A stretch of 64,000 nt of DNA, taken from contig JAFQZZ010000005.1 in the NCBI GenBank assembly GCA_017405645.1, forward strand, positions 44,244-108,243, given 5' to 3'. The DNA is from Bacillota bacterium. GTDB taxonomy: Bacteria; Bacillota; Clostridia; Peptostreptococcales; Anaerovoracaceae. The notes beneath the pieces were generated by a model, which saw only the letters and a list, made by a program, of their open reading frames with translations, had not been told where the DNA came from and searched no databases. Shown here one piece after another: positions 41,880 to 54,431 of the stretch (positions are counted from its first letter, which is position 1; every line of letters begins with the position of its first letter). Both the position numbers and the translations under genes were made by a program.

Positions 41880-43030
41880 AGACATTATACATCGAATGCA
41901 ATATGGGCTGCGCGGGGGATATGCTGATGGGAGCCCTGATGGAAATCGCCCCCGGGGAAGCGGTGCAGAAACTTCTGTCGCTGCAGGTTCCCGAAGCCCA
42001 CATCCACCCGGAAAAAGAACAGAAATGCGGCATCACCGGGACCCGGGTGCACGTGCATATCCACGGTGCGGAGGAGAGTGAAGGCCACACTCATGACCAC
42101 GATCATGAGCATCACCACCATCATCACGGAATGCATGAGATCGAGCATATGATCCGGGATCTCCCGGTATCCGATAAAGTGAAGGAAGACGCCCTGGGAG
42201 TCTACGGGCGGATCGCGGAGGCCGAATCCAAAGTCCACGGGGAACCCGTCAGCGAGGTCCACTTCCATGAAGTGGGCGCCCTGGACGCAGTGATCGACGT
42301 AGTGGGGAATAGCCTGCTGATGGATGTCATCGGCCCGGACCGGGTAGTGGTCTCTCCCGTCAATACCGGTTCCGGAAGCGTGAAATGCGCCCACGGGATC
42401 CTTCCGGTGCCGGCGCCTGCCACGGCGGAGATCCTGAAGGGTCTTCCCAGCTACAGCGACGGGACTCAGAGCGAGCTCTGCACCCCCACCGGCGCCGCTC
42501 TGTTGGCCCACTTTGCCGATGCCTTCGGCCCAAGGCCGCTGATGAAGATCGAAAAGACCGGCGTCGGCCTGGGAATGAAGGACTTCCCCAAGGCCAACGT
42601 CGTCCGGGTGTTCCTGGGGGAAGAAGCGGACGGCGGAAGGGACAGGGTCAGCGAACTCTCCGCCAACATCGACGATATGACGGGAGAAGAACTGGGTTTC
42701 GCCATGGAACAGCTCCTGGAAGCCGGGGCCCTGGATGTCTGGTACACCCCGATCCTGATGAAGAAATCCCGGCCGGGGGTGAAGCTGTCGCTGCTCTGCC
42801 CGGTGGAAGAGGCAGACCGGATGGCGGAAGTCTTTTTCCGGTACACAAAAACCGCCGGGATCCGGCGGCAGGACCTGGACCGCTACGTCCTGGACCGTCA
42901 AATCGAAGAAGAGGACGGAATCCGGATCAAAAAATACAGCGGGTACGGTGTGGATCGCAGCAAGGCGGAATACGAAGACCTTGCCCGGCGGGCCCGGGAA
43001 ACCGGCGCCCCCCTCTGGAAAGTGAAATAA
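41876..43030 (+). CDS. larC: LarC, nickel insertion protein for the pincer cofactor
   Basis: LarC is the CTP-dependent cyclometallase that inserts nickel. The 384-residue protein has the MKTLYIECNMGCAGDMLMGAL start, a histidine-rich nickel-binding stretch (alternating His/Asp/Glu, then HHHHHH, about residues 70-90) and a C-terminal cyclometallase part. In Lactobacillus plantarum it is expressed by a programmed frameshift (larC1/larC2); here it is one unbroken frame. larA is not in the window. Confidence 0.92.
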   Translation: MKTLYIECNMGCAGDMLMGALMEIAPGEAVQKLLSLQVPEAHIHPEKEQKCGITGTRVHVHIHGAEESEGHTHDHDHEHHHHHHGMHEIEHMIRDLPVSDKVKEDALGVYGRIAEAESKVHGEPVSEVHFHEVGALDAVIDVVGNSLLMDVIGPDRVVVSPVNTGSGSVKCAHGILPVPAPATAEILKGLPSYSDGTQSELCTPTGAALLAHFADAFGPRPLMKIEKTGVGLGMKDFPKANVVRVFLGEEADGGRDRVSELSANIDDMTGEELGFAMEQLLEAGALDVWYTPILMKKSRPGVKLSLLCPVEEADRMAEVFFRYTKTAGIRRQDLDRYVLDRQIEEEDGIRIKKYSGYGVDRSKAEYEDLARRARETGAPLWKVK

Positions 43031-43039
43031 CCGATAAAT

Positions 43040-43076
43040 AGAAAGGGAGCCCTCCATGACGGAGGGCTCCCTTTCT
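43040..43076. terminator. Hairpin between convergent larC and SLH genes
   Basis: A perfect 16-bp stem (43040-43055 with 43061-43076) has a 5-base loop. T runs are poor on both sides, but the position and strength fit a shared terminator. Confidence 0.7.
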
Positions 43077-43089
43077 GATAAGTGTTCTA

Positions 43090-45483
43090 TTATAGAGAGT
43101 GTTTCTCAATATAGCGCATTAAGATCGTTGCGGCCTGGGCCCGGGTAGCGGTGCCCTTCGGCGCCAGTTTTTTCCCGGAGACCCCGTTGATCAGCCCTTC
43201 CGCAATAGCCCAGGGCATGGAGTCCCCCGCATAGTCGCTGATCTGATCCAGGTCGTCGAAAAGGTCCGCCGGGATCATCGGCGCGGACATGGAACCGCCC
43301 TTGTACTTGGTATAGCGGTACAGGAAGGTGGCCATCTGCTCCCGGGTCAGGGAATCATTCGGGGAGAAGGTGGTGTCGGTGGTACCGTTCACGATGTGGT
43401 TCGAAACGCCCCAGGTCACTGCTTCCTCGTACCAGGAACCTTCTTCCACATCCTTGAACTGCCCGCCGGCGCTCTCATCGGCTCCGGCCGCCGGCTCACC
43501 GTCCAGTCTCCACAGCATGGTCACGAACATGGCCCTCGACAGGGTCACGTCCGGGGAGAATGTCCGGTCCGCCGTGCCCTTCATCAGGCCCTTATCCGTG
43601 ACCTGGTTGATGGTATCCTCCGCCCAGTGGCCTTTCGTATCGTCGTAATAATCCTCTGTTCCCCAGTTCTCCGAACCATAATCCTTCGTATAGTCATCGG
43701 AATAGAAGAACGTCAGTGTCGCATCCTTTTCAAATGTCAGATTATTCACCGAAGTCGTGCCGGACTTTTCGTCCACCAGATACAGCCAGCCGGAATTGGA
43801 CCCGTGGCCGAGTTCGGCATAATCACCAATCGCCTGGAAATAGCCGTTTGAGGCCTCTTTATAGGAAACTCCACTGTCCTCCAGGGCTTCCACCAGCGCA
43901 TCCCGGCCGGTTCCTTCGTTCTTGATCAGCGTCGCAGTATAGCTTTCCGCTTTCAGCAGGGAATAGTATTTGTCCGGATCATTCTTGTATGTCACCGCAT
44001 TTTCGCAGGTTTTCCCGTCGTGGGCCAGAACCTGAACCGTCACGCTCACTTTTTCCTTGGATGCTGCCGCCGGTTTCAGGGTCTGTCCGCTGAAATCATA
44101 GATCTCATACACTTTCCCGCCTGCTGCCTGAGAAGCGGCGATCAGACCACGGAAACCCTGTTCAGTATAGAAATCATTGCCGAAACCGTCTTTTGCCGCA
44201 TTCACCTGGCTGACCAGACCGGCCAGAAGGCTGTGGGTATCCGGCTGACCCAGATAGGTCAGGGCTGCCGGGTCGGTTCCCAGGGCGGCAAACCCGGCAA
44301 TGGCCAGGCCGTCGCTTCCCGCATTCGCTCCGAACGGTCCTCCGATAGAGCCGCTCTTTTCCTGGGCGCCTTTGACCGCTTTCACCGCTTCATCCAACGC
44401 CGCGCCTGCCGCTTCATCCGCATTGAAAAGCGGTGCCAGCGCCAGCATCATCGGCGTGATCCCGTCCACGCCCCAGGTAGTATCCATCCATGCATCTTTG
44501 GTTTTCACCGCGGCTTCCTTTAACCGGACCAGCTGATCCGATACGTCACCGAACTGCCGGTATGCAATGATCACATAAGGCAGCGTATATGCATTCGATG
44601 CAGCTTCCGTCACTGCGCCGTCTGCATCAAAGGTCAGTGCCTCCAGCTTTTCCCTGGCGTCCAGCACTTTCCCTGCGGAAGTGGTCAGCTGCGCCGGGTC
44701 ATAGCCCATGGCCACCAGCGCCAGCACATACTTCGCTGCATCCCCGACTGAGAGATCCTCTTTGTCCAGGGCCGCAATGGACTCATCCGCCATTGCCTGT
44801 TTCTGTTCCTCCGTCAGTTTATTCGTTGCGTCCGGAAATGCTTTTTCATAAGCCATCATATCCGCCGCGATCCAGGGCGCCTGGGACTGACCGGCCGCCC
44901 CGCTCTCCGAGTAGGCCGCGGCAATATTGTGCAGGATCTCTTCCGCGTCCTTCTCCGTTACTTCCGCCGCTTCCGGCTTTTCCAGGGACATCCCATCGAA
45001 AGTGACAGCGTACAGAACCATCGAACTCCAGTTCTCATCGTAAGGCGTCTGGACCTGGATGCAGTCCGCTTCGCCGTTTCCGTCCGAATCGATTTCCACG
45101 GTCACTTTCTGCTTTCCGGTCTTTCCGTTGTTTTCGTATTCACCCGCCAGATAGGTCTTGCCGTCCCTCGAGTAGTTGTACGCCAGGGACTCCTCGGGAA
45201 ACGTCAGTTCCACCGACTCCGTTCCCTCCGGCACGGTAATCGTGTAAAGCGTCACCGGGTCCCCCGGCAAAGGCGCGTAAGTCTCCGGATCGTATTTATC
45301 ATATGGAGTGTACCCGATTTCTGTCATTGAGATCTCCGTCAAAGCGGTTTCCCCCGCAACCGCCGTAAACGGAGCTTCCGCCGAACCGTCATCTCCCTCT
45401 GCAAAGACCATTCCCGGCGTCATGCTGATTACCAGCATCACCGAAAGGATCATTGCCAATAGTTTCTTGCTTATAACTTTCAT
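43090..45483 (-). CDS. SLH surface protein with alpha-toroid and transcobalamin-like (DUF4430) domains, putative corrinoid binder
   Basis: The 797-residue secreted protein has a signal peptide (about 1-28), a beta-rich N-terminal segment (about 60-150), a helical region (about 160-470) with Gly-rich turns like those of prenyltransferase/terpene-cyclase alpha-toroids (DTTWGVDGITPMMLALAPL, GGPFGANAGSDGLAIAGF), a DUF4430 domain (about 495-610) with the family motif HGSNSGWLYLVDEK, and three C-terminal SLH domains. DUF4430 is the bacterial relative of the C-terminal domain of transcobalamin and intrinsic factor, whose N-terminal part is also an alpha-toroid. A cobalamin riboswitch lies directly upstream. 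I infer a wall-attached B12 or corrinoid binder that is made when B12 is scarce. AAGGAGG precedes the ATG. Confidence 0.85.
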   Translation of the reverse strand: MKVISKKLLAMILSVMLVISMTPGMVFAEGDDGSAEAPFTAVAGETALTEISMTEIGYTPYDKYDPETYAPLPGDPVTLYTITVPEGTESVELTFPEESLAYNYSRDGKTYLAGEYENNGKTGKQKVTVEIDSDGNGEADCIQVQTPYDENWSSMVLYAVTFDGMSLEKPEAAEVTEKDAEEILHNIAAAYSESGAAGQSQAPWIAADMMAYEKAFPDATNKLTEEQKQAMADESIAALDKEDLSVGDAAKYVLALVAMGYDPAQLTTSAGKVLDAREKLEALTFDADGAVTEAASNAYTLPYVIIAYRQFGDVSDQLVRLKEAAVKTKDAWMDTTWGVDGITPMMLALAPLFNADEAAGAALDEAVKAVKGAQEKSGSIGGPFGANAGSDGLAIAGFAALGTDPAALTYLGQPDTHSLLAGLVSQVNAAKDGFGNDFYTEQGFRGLIAASQAAGGKVYEIYDFSGQTLKPAAASKEKVSVTVQVLAHDGKTCENAVTYKNDPDKYYSLLKAESYTATLIKNEGTGRDALVEALEDSGVSYKEASNGYFQAIGDYAELGHGSNSGWLYLVDEKSGTTSVNNLTFEKDATLTFFYSDDYTKDYGSENWGTEDYYDDTKGHWAEDTINQVTDKGLMKGTADRTFSPDVTLSRAMFVTMLWRLDGEPAAGADESAGGQFKDVEEGSWYEEAVTWGVSNHIVNGTTDTTFSPNDSLTREQMATFLYRYTKYKGGSMSAPMIPADLFDDLDQISDYAGDSMPWAIAEGLINGVSGKKLAPKGTATRAQAATILMRYIEKHSL

Positions 45484-45539
45484 TTTAGGCCTCCTTCGTG
45501 TTTTCCCTTCTCCGGGCCGATATGGGCATCGGCCCCTAC

Positions 45540-45570
45540 AAAAAACCCCCGCGATCTGTCATCACGGGGG
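45540..45570 (-). terminator. Terminator of the cobalamin riboswitch
   Basis: On the minus strand a 10-bp stem with one G-U pair (45561-45570 with 45546-45555) is followed by six T (45540-45545). It lies between the aptamer and the SLH gene, so ligand binding probably causes early termination. Confidence 0.8.
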
Positions 45571-45671
45571 CAACGCAAACAAGAGTACCACGAAAAAAGC
45601 AGAGCTGCCGAATGAGCGCACTCTGCCGCAGAACTGCTTTGCAGGCCTCCGGTGACGGCAGAAGACTGATC

Positions 45672-45772
45672 CGGTCATCCCGCATTCTGACTTATCCGCC
45701 TGCATTCGCAGCGGCTTCACAGTGACCCACTCGCGGGGATTCTCACCCACATTTCACGTTAACAGATGACCG
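45672..45772 (-). promoter_or_regulatory. Cobalamin riboswitch aptamer
   Basis: The minus strand holds the cobalamin-box elements in order: closing helix CGGTCATC (45765-45772) with GATGACCG (45672-45679), GGTGAGAATCC, CCGCGAGTGGGTCACTGTGA, GAAGCCGC and AAGTCAGAATGC. This matches the conserved core GGTGAAAATCC, GCCACTGT and AAGCCAGGA with few changes. The aptamer is short (about 100 nt), like the compact class II forms. Confidence 0.87.
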
Positions 45773-45792
45773 TACTGTATTCTATTGCCTTT

Positions 45793-45821
45793 ATCATAGC
45801 ACAACCCCGCGGGATTGTCCA
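45793..45821 (-). promoter_or_regulatory. Promoter of the riboswitch-SLH transcript
   Basis: Minus-strand TGGACA (45816-45821), 17 bases, TATGAT (45793-45798). The start point would fall about 15-20 bases before the aptamer. Confidence 0.65.
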
Positions 45822-45836
45822 CAAAGCCACGTAAAA

Positions 45837-45861
45837 ACCCCCGGGGCATTGCCCCGGGGGT
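45837..45861 (-). terminator. Terminator of the atp operon
   Basis: An 11-bp perfect stem (45837-45847 with 45851-45861), loop of 3 bases, and a T run on the minus strand (45833-45837), directly after atpC. Confidence 0.85.
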
Positions 45862-45873
45862 TTCGGATCGCTT

Positions 45874-46155
45874 TTAGTCTTCTTCCAAGTCGGTTTTCCA
45901 TTCTGCGGATTTCGTTACGATCATAACGCCGGCCTCATTGACCTTGACAAATCCGCCATCGCACTCCGCGACCTGCATGCCATGGGCTTCCGAACGAATC
46001 TTCAGGAGGCCCTGGCCGATGATGGCGTTGGTGTGGATGTGGTCGAACAGGTACGCTTCGTCACCTGTGACCGTACGAACGACAACCATATCGGCATCTT
46101 CGTCATAAAGCTTGTGGGTAGGTGTTACTACTTCCAGATGAAATGGTCTTGCCAT
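45874..46155 (-). CDS. atpC: ATP synthase epsilon subunit, short form without C-terminal helices
   Basis: The 93-residue protein contains the N-terminal beta-sandwich of epsilon (MARPFHLEVVTPTHKLYDEDADM, AIIGQGLLKIR), which joins gamma to the c-ring. The usual product is about 130-140 residues; the C-terminal helical hairpin that can inhibit ATP hydrolysis is absent. There is no sign of a frameshift: the frame ends at KTDLEED and the operon terminator follows directly. The last gene of the operon. Confidence 0.93.
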   Translation of the reverse strand: MARPFHLEVVTPTHKLYDEDADMVVVRTVTGDEAYLFDHIHTNAIIGQGLLKIRSEAHGMQVAECDGGFVKVNEAGVMIVTKSAEWKTDLEED

Positions 46156-46167
46156 CTGAACACCTCC

Positions 46168-48505
<2,338 letters not shown>

Positions 48506-48539
48506 AGTCTCACCTCCATTTCAGTGCTCACAGTTTAGT

Positions 48540-50051
48540 TTACTGTTCGTTGAATTTCGGTAAAAACTCTTCCAGTGCAGCTTTCAGGTTCGCTTCGATC
48601 TCATCGGTCAGCTTCTGCTCGGCAATGATTGCTTTACCAACTTCAGGATGCTGATTGTCCATGAAATCCAGGAATTCTTTTTCAAACCGGCTGACTTCCG
48701 TTACCGGAACATCCGCCAGGTATTTGTTGATTGTCGCGTAAATGATCATGATCTGATCTTCTACAGCCATCGGCTGATACTGGGGCTGACGTAAGATTCT
48801 CATGAGTCTTTCACCCTGTGCCAGACGTTCCTGGGTATCTTTATCCAGGTCGGAACCGAACTGAGCGAATGCCGCCAGTTCTCTGTACTGCGCCAGTTCC
48901 AGACGGATACGGCCCGCTACCTGCTTCATCGCCTTGATCTGCGCGTCACCACCTACACGGGATACGGAAATACCGGAGTTTACTGCCGGCCGCTGACCGG
49001 AGAAGAACAGTTCGGTTTCCAGATAGATCTGGCCGTCCGTGATGGAAATAACGTTGGTCGGGATATAAGCGGATACGTCGCCGGCCTGGGTCTCGATGAC
49101 CGGCAGGGCCGTGATGGAGCCGCCGCCGTTTTCGTCGGACAGTTTAGCCGCTCTTTCCAGCAGTCTGCTGTGGAGATAGAATACGTCGCCCGGGAAAGCT
49201 TCACGTCCCGGCGGTCTTCTCAGCAGCAGGGACATTGCTCTGTAAGCAACGGCGTGCTTGGAAAGGTCGTCGTAAATGATCAGAACGTCTTTGCCCTGAT
49301 ACATGAATTCTTCTGCCATAGCACATCCTGCATAAGGAGCGATGTACTGCAGCGGAGCCAGTTCGGATGCGCTGGAGGATACGATGATGGAGTAATCCAT
49401 TGCATCATAGTCCTGCAGTTTCTGTGCGATCTGCGCTACCGTCGAAGCCTTCTGGCCGATGGCTACGTAGATACAGATTACATTCTGGCCCTTCTGGTTA
49501 ATGATTGTGTCGACAGCGATCGCGGTCTTGCCGGTCTGTCTGTCGCCGATGATCAGCTCACGCTGGCCTCTTCCGATCGGGATCATGGAGTCGATCGCCT
49601 TGATGCCGGTCTGCAGCGGCTGATATACGGATCTTCTGTCGATTACACCGGGAGCCGGGAATTCCACCGGACGGAACTTGGTCGTGTTGATGGGGCCTTT
49701 TCCGTCGATGGGCTGACCCAGGGAGTTTACTACGCGACCGATCATTTCTTCGCCGACCGGTACTTCCACTACTCTGCCCGTTGCTTTAACGATGTCGCCT
49801 TCTTTTACCAGTATGTCGGATCCAAGCAGTACGACACCGATGTTATCTTCTTCTAAGTTCTGCGCCATGCCGTAAACGTCATTTGGGAACTCGAGCAGTT
49901 CGCCTGCCATACACTTTTCAAGGCCGTGTACACGGGCGATACCGTCACCTACCATAATTACAGTACCAACATTTGCCGTTTCGAGCTTAACGCCGTAGTT
50001 TTTGATCTGTTCTTTGATGACAGCTCTTATTTCTTCTGGCCTCAGGTCCAC
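48540..50051 (-). CDS. atpA: ATP synthase alpha subunit
   Basis: The non-catalytic F1 subunit has the P-loop [11 protein letters not shown] and the family stretch [14 protein letters not shown]. Length 503 is normal. The start codon is GTG 50051, with GAGGTGAT before it. It follows atpH by 18 bases. Confidence 0.97.
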   Translation of the reverse strand: MDLRPEEIRAVIKEQIKNYGVKLETANVGTVIMVGDGIARVHGLEKCMAGELLEFPNDVYGMAQNLEEDNIGVVLLGSDILVKEGDIVKATGRVVEVPVGEEMIGRVVNSLGQPIDGKGPINTTKFRPVEFPAPGVIDRRSVYQPLQTGIKAIDSMIPIGRGQRELIIGDRQTGKTAIAVDTIINQKGQNVICIYVAIGQKASTVAQIAQKLQDYDAMDYSIIVSSSASELAPLQYIAPYAGCAMAEEFMYQGKDVLIIYDDLSKHAVAYRAMSLLLRRPPGREAFPGDVFYLHSRLLERAAKLSDENGGGSITALPVIETQAGDVSAYIPTNVISITDGQIYLETELFFSGQRPAVNSGISVSRVGGDAQIKAMKQVAGRIRLELAQYRELAAFAQFGSDLDKDTQERLAQGERLMRILRQPQYQPMAVEDQIMIIYATINKYLADVPVTEVSRFEKEFLDFMDNQHPEVGKAIIAEQKLTDEIEANLKAALEEFLPKFNEQ

Positions 50052-50069
50052 TGTAAAATCACCTCGTTT

Positions 50070-50612
50070 CTAGAGTTTTGTACTATCGATGGAACCTTTC
50101 AACTCTCTCAGCTTTGTGGCTACTGTGGAGTCCACGATCTGGTCGCCGATCTTGACTTTGATGCCGCCGATCAGGTCCGGGTCGATCACTTTTTCGAGTC
50201 TGAGGTTCTTTCCGGTAACTTCTGAAAGTTTTGCTTCGATCTTCTGGAACATCTCGTCGGAACAGGGTTTCGCCAGGTAGACCACTCCGGCGACCTCATT
50301 GTTCTTTGCCTGTACGAGTTTTTCGAACTGCTTTACCACACCGGAGAATTCCATTGCACGCCGCTTGTCCAGCAGCACATACAGTAAATTCATTGTTTCC
50401 GGGGAAAGCTGGTTTTCCAGGATCCCTTTCAGAGTCTCTTTCTTCTGTTCCTTGTTGATCTTCGGGCTGGTGTAAAAGCCGTACAGATCCTCGTTTTCCT
50501 TGAATAAATTATTCAGTTCATCGAGTTCTGCCTTGACCTTTTCCGTCGTACCCAGCTCCTCCGTCACATCAAGGAGAGATTCTGCGTAAATCATTGAGGT
50601 TAGTTCTGCCAT
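50070..50612 (-). CDS. atpH: ATP synthase delta subunit
   Basis: The 180-residue peripheral-stalk protein caps F1 through an N-terminal helical bundle and ends in the conserved DPDLIGGIKVKIGDQIVDSTV signature. It overlaps atpF by 13 bases. Confidence 0.95.
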   Translation of the reverse strand: MAELTSMIYAESLLDVTEELGTTEKVKAELDELNNLFKENEDLYGFYTSPKINKEQKKETLKGILENQLSPETMNLLYVLLDKRRAMEFSGVVKQFEKLVQAKNNEVAGVVYLAKPCSDEMFQKIEAKLSEVTGKNLRLEKVIDPDLIGGIKVKIGDQIVDSTVATKLRELKGSIDSTKL

Positions 50613-51112
50613 TTAACATCCCCCGCCTCTTCAATAAACTTGACTACGAGCTTTTCGTTCAGTTCGTCGTCCATATTTTCGCCGATGACTTTACCAGCAG
50701 CATCCAGTACCATATCTGTAATGCTGTCTTTCAGTTCGTTGTAAGCATTCCGGCGTTCGCGGTCGCTTTCGACCTGAGCCTTCTGCAGGATTTCGTCGTA
50801 TCTGCCTCTGGCGTCGGTGATGATTTCCTGAGCTCTTTCTTCACCCTGCCGTCTGGCTTCTCTCCGGATAGCGTCTGCTTCGACATTGATATCCTTGATC
50901 TTCTTTTCGTAATCTGCCTTCAGGGCCTCTGCCTGCGCGCTCTTTTCAGCCGCATTGTTCAGATCAGCCGCAATAGTATTCTTACGCTTTTCCAGCATCT
51001 TCTGTACCGGATTGAATAAGAACTTATATAACAGCGCAACGAGGATCAAGAAGTTGATGACCTGGAATACTATGTTCCAACTGAAGCTGACAAGACCAGT
51101 ATATACTTCCAT
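50600..51112 (-). CDS. atpF: ATP synthase b subunit
   Basis: The 170-residue stator has one N-terminal membrane helix (about 11-31) and a long charged coiled coil. A single b gene indicates a homodimer. Normal length. Confidence 0.95.
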   Translation of the reverse strand: MEVYTGLVSFSWNIVFQVINFLILVALLYKFLFNPVQKMLEKRKNTIAADLNNAAEKSAQAEALKADYEKKIKDINVEADAIRREARRQGEERAQEIITDARGRYDEILQKAQVESDRERRNAYNELKDSITDMVLDAAGKVIGENMDDELNEKLVVKFIEEAGDVKWQN

Positions 51113-51166
51113 GTAAAAGGTCCTCCTTTCTTTCGCTTATTATTAATGTAACTGCTTCTGCCTTTA

Positions 51167-51481
<315 letters not shown>

Positions 51482-51517
51482 TTATTGCGGCTCTTTCGTG
51501 ATTTTTTCAAAATCGTT

Positions 51518-52906
<1,389 letters not shown>

Positions 52907-52910
52907 TCAA

Positions 52911-53612
52911 TTAGTCGTCCATGCCCATGGATACGAATACCATCGTCAGCATTGTAAAGATGAATGCCTGCAGCACGCCTGCGAATACGTCGAAGTATCC
53001 GTGGAATACGGCCGGTATCCCTGCCATGAAAATAGGAATCGGCAGGAAACTGCTGAAGATAGAACCCAGCGCTCCGTAGAGCAGGGTCATGATGATCATA
53101 CCGCCGGTGATATTTCCGAAAAGACGGAAGGCCAGTGATACCGGCGTGGCCAGTTCACTGATGAGGTTCAGCGGTGCCATCGGGGCAATAGGGGAGAGGA
53201 ATGTTCCTTTGACCCACCCCCAGACGCCATTCTTCTTAATCGAGAAACTGTGAATCATGACGAAAGTAAGAAGCGACAAAGCGAATGTGGTGTTCAGATC
53301 TGCCGTCGGCGCCCTCAGGCCGGTCAGTCCCCATAAGTTGGCGACTACCAGATAAATCATCAGCGTGCCCATGTAAGGGGTGTACCTCAGTTTATCCTTG
53401 CCCATACTGGAACCTACCAGACTGCTCATCAGGCCGACGAGGATCTCTGCCGCACTCTGTTTCCCGTCGGGAATCAATTTCATGTTTCGAGTCAGTATGA
53501 TGGATACAATGACCAGAAGGGCCATGATGATCCATGTGTTGATGACTGTCTCAGTGATAAAGACCCCGTTTGAAAACTCAATTATTTTATGTGCTCCAAA
53601 CTCTGTGTTCAT
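52911..53612 (-). CDS. atpB: ATP synthase a subunit
   Basis: The 233-residue membrane stator has about five or six helices and the essential arginine R163 in SLAFRLFGNITGG, which faces the c-ring ion site. ATG 53612 (MNTEFGAHKII) follows AAAGGAGG; 12 in-frame residues further up lack a site. Short for the family (often 240-290), but all conserved parts are there. Confidence 0.95.
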   Translation of the reverse strand: MNTEFGAHKIIEFSNGVFITETVINTWIIMALLVIVSIILTRNMKLIPDGKQSAAEILVGLMSSLVGSSMGKDKLRYTPYMGTLMIYLVVANLWGLTGLRAPTADLNTTFALSLLTFVMIHSFSIKKNGVWGWVKGTFLSPIAPMAPLNLISELATPVSLAFRLFGNITGGMIIMTLLYGALGSIFSSFLPIPIFMAGIPAVFHGYFDVFAGVLQAFIFTMLTMVFVSMGMDD

Positions 53613-53685
53613 TTTTTCCTCCTTTCCCGAATTCACTGTCCACAGCAATCCGAAATTTTGACATCCTGAAAAGCCTCAATTCCCT

Positions 53686-54063
53686 CTAATCCCGTCTATT
53701 TTTCAAAAATTGAGTAATATAAAGAGCCAGGATGGATGTGATGTAGCCGACTGCCACCCCAATGACATTGAAAAACGGTATTTTCACGGCTACGATCAGG
53801 AAAACGATGTAGATGGCATAGCGGATTAGGTAGCTGACCGTCATCTTGCTCCTGGCCTTTTCCGGCGCCATTTCGATCGCCTTCTCCCCCGCCAGGGCCA
53901 TCAGGTTGAAATTCAGGATCGATACGCAGGTTCCCAGCAGGACCGATGCGGCCATGTGGACCACGTCCCGCGTGAGAATGATCGCAACAACACAAATTAC
54001 AGCTCCTATGATAGCAGCTGTAATGCTTACTGTTCTGCGTAACTCTGCTGACAATCCATTCAT
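53686..54063 (-). CDS. atpI: ATP synthase subunit I (AtpI)
   Basis: The 125-residue protein has four membrane helices and sits in the standard place before atpB. AtpI helps to assemble the c-ring, which is of interest given the two kinds of c subunit here. It overlaps the upstream atpZ gene by 4 bases (ATGA). The sequence is diverged, so identity rests partly on position. Confidence 0.8.
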   Translation of the reverse strand: MNGLSAELRRTVSITAAIIGAVICVVAIILTRDVVHMAASVLLGTCVSILNFNLMALAGEKAIEMAPEKARSKMTVSYLIRYAIYIVFLIVAVKIPFFNVIGVAVGYITSILALYITQFLKNRRD

Positions 54064-54284
54064 TTCGTTTTACTGCCTTTCATAAGCATCTTGTACACAT
54101 TCATAAATCCGGCAGCAACGCCTAATAGGATGAATATGATCAGGCAGATTCCGTGGGTACCGAATTTCCCGTCCAGCCAGCCGCCGAACCAGACGCCCGC
54201 TCCGATGCAGACGATCATGGTAATGCCGATCTGGGAGATCATGGCAAGGGCCTTGGCGATACCCATTGTTTCTTTCGCTTTCAT
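54060..54284 (-). CDS. AtpZ-type small membrane protein
   Basis: The 74-residue protein has two membrane helices (about 11-33 and 43-63) with a GVWFGGWLDGKFGT link between, as in the AtpZ/AtpQ family at the head of atp operons; AtpI-AtpZ pairs form Ca2+/Mg2+ transporters in some Bacilli. ATG 54284 (MKAKETMGIAKAL) has GGAG before it. Confidence 0.8.
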   Translation of the reverse strand: MKAKETMGIAKALAMISQIGITMIVCIGAGVWFGGWLDGKFGTHGICLIIFILLGVAAGFMNVYKMLMKGSKTK

Positions 54285-54313
54285 CTGTCTTTCTCCAAAC
54301 CTGTACAAATTAC

Positions 54314-54342
54314 ATTATACCACAAAACCTGCTTCCTTCCAA
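54314..54342 (-). promoter_or_regulatory. Promoter of the atp operon
   Basis: Minus-strand TTGGAA (54337-54342), 17 bases, TATAAT (54314-54319), 30 bases before atpZ. Confidence 0.7.
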
Positions 54343-54431
54343 ACAATTTACACTCTCAAAAGCAACTTTTTCAGTACTTTTTGGAAACCTTTACACTCCC
54401 TTTAAAGATTTCAGGAATGAATAACAAAACC

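Noticed and set aside
40372..43030. CRISPR-like or other repeat at the LarC histidine stretch
   Set aside because: The CAC/CAT run is ordinary His codons in the known metal-binding part of LarC.
45874..46155. atpC truncated by frameshift
   Set aside because: The region after the stop is directly the operon terminator and shows no epsilon C-terminal sequence in any frame.
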